Position numbers and translations under genes: made by a program. The notes beneath the pieces are model-generated. The model was given only the letters and a program-made list of their open reading frames with translations. It was not told where the DNA came from and ran no database searches. A stretch of DNA of 15,071 nucleotides, from NCBI GenBank assembly GCA_958433005.1, contig CAUAWV010000046.1:1-15071 (forward strand). Reading direction: 5' to 3'. Below, piece by piece: positions 14,544 to 15,071 of the stretch (positions are counted from its first letter, which is position 1; the number at the start of each line of letters is the position of its first letter). This stretch comes from an uncultured Collinsella sp. Lineage in GTDB: Bacteria > Actinomycetota > Coriobacteriia > Coriobacteriales > Coriobacteriaceae.

Positions 14544-15071
14544 CTACTTGTCGTCGGCCGCCGCCTTGGCCTCATTGAGGTAGCTATAGAAGCTGTACTT
14601 GGAGATGCCAAAGAACTCGCAGGCGCGTTCGCTCGACTTGGAAATGAGGAAGGCGCCGCGACGGTCGAGGTAGCCAATGGCACGAATGCGCTCGTCTTTG
14701 GTCATGAGTGCCGCGGGCTTGCCCACAAACTGTTCGCACTCGTGCAGCAGGTCCTCGAGCAGGTCGCCGATGTTCTTGGTAATGGGCTCGGGCTCGGTGT
14801 AGCCCGTGCCGCCGGTGCCGGTAAAGGCGTCGAGCGAACGCTCAAAAGCCTTCATAAGCGTAATGTCAAAGTTGATGCCCAAAATGCCGACGGGCTTGCC
14901 CTCATCGTTGCGGATAAAGATGGTCGAGGACTTGAGCAGCTTGCCATCGGCGGTTTTGGTGAGGTACGGCTCGCGGTCGTGCACCTCGGCGGGGCCCCCG
15001 GGCAGGGATTAAAGCACAAAATGGCTGGGGCCGGCACCCACTTTTCGCCCCCAGACGGGGCCGTTTTGGAT
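14544..15071 (-). pseudogene. DauR/YheO-type PAS_6-HTH transcriptional regulator with an in-frame stop (5' end outside window)
   Basis: The C-terminal half (14544-14984) reads REPYLTKTADGKLLKSSTIF, then IRNDEGKPVGILGINFDIT, ending the YheO-like PAS_6 domain, and later RRGAFLISKSSERACEFFGI-SKYSFYSYLNEA, the HTH_22 domain. The same frame continues to the window edge with NGPVWGRKVGAGPSHFVL, which is the expected upstream part of PAS_6, but a TAA lies at 15011-15009 between the two. One C-to-T change in a CAA codon would create it. No base is lost, since both sides share one frame. A GTG at 14984 could start a shorter product lacking most of the PAS domain. Regulators of this family sense small molecules and bind DNA. 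It may be a true nonsense mutation or a sequence error. Whether the gene still works is unclear. Confidence 0.72.

Overview
The window looks like chromosome of a gut Coriobacteriia member, most likely Collinsella or a close relative. This is an inference from the high GC content, the GC-rich third codon positions in the core genes, and the gene set. There is no rRNA or tRNA to anchor it and no database was searched.

Layout. (1) 1-6654 is a plus-strand anaerobic purine/molybdenum hydroxylase operon: the last codons of an SsnA-like aminohydrolase, ygfK (FeS flavoprotein oxidoreductase), a small protein with four ferredoxin-type cluster motifs, and xdhD (fused [2Fe-2S] plus molybdopterin subunit). 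It ends at a strong intrinsic terminator. The same gene set sits together in E. coli (ygfK-ssnA-ygfM-xdhD) and belongs to the urate/purine-degradation clusters reported in gut anaerobes. (2) 6620-10490 is an accessory island made of three arrays (A, B, C) of 48-bp imperfect palindromes on a 62-bp period, with one gene in each gap: a minus-strand AbiEi-like/nuclease-like protein and a plus-strand AAA ATPase with a C-terminal DUF234-type nuclease fold. A 38-39 bp near-identical direct repeat lies at both ends of the island. A perfect 25-bp inverted repeat sits just before the ATPase. (3) 10513-11279 holds a 23-bp tandem array followed by the C-terminal half of a DUF4143-type ATPase whose AAA domain is missing. 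(4) 11322-11544 is a candidate type I toxin-antitoxin locus: a 41-residue hydrophobic/basic peptide on the minus strand converges on a short plus-strand RNA with a good promoter, and their 3' ends overlap at the terminator. (5) 11803-13068 holds a DEDDh exonuclease converging on, and overlapping by 9 bp, a 150-residue unknown protein. (6) 13069-13433 carries a 33-bp-period CGGAAAAGTGT array with no ATPase beside it. (7) 13434-15071, minus strand, holds a 328-residue single-pass membrane protein and a DauR/YheO-type PAS-HTH regulator interrupted by an in-frame TAA.

The common theme of the accessory part is ATPase/nuclease genes, each with its own upstream palindrome or short tandem array, in intact, truncated and possibly vanished states. 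The most unusual structure is the set of 62-bp hairpin arrays that frame the two island genes.
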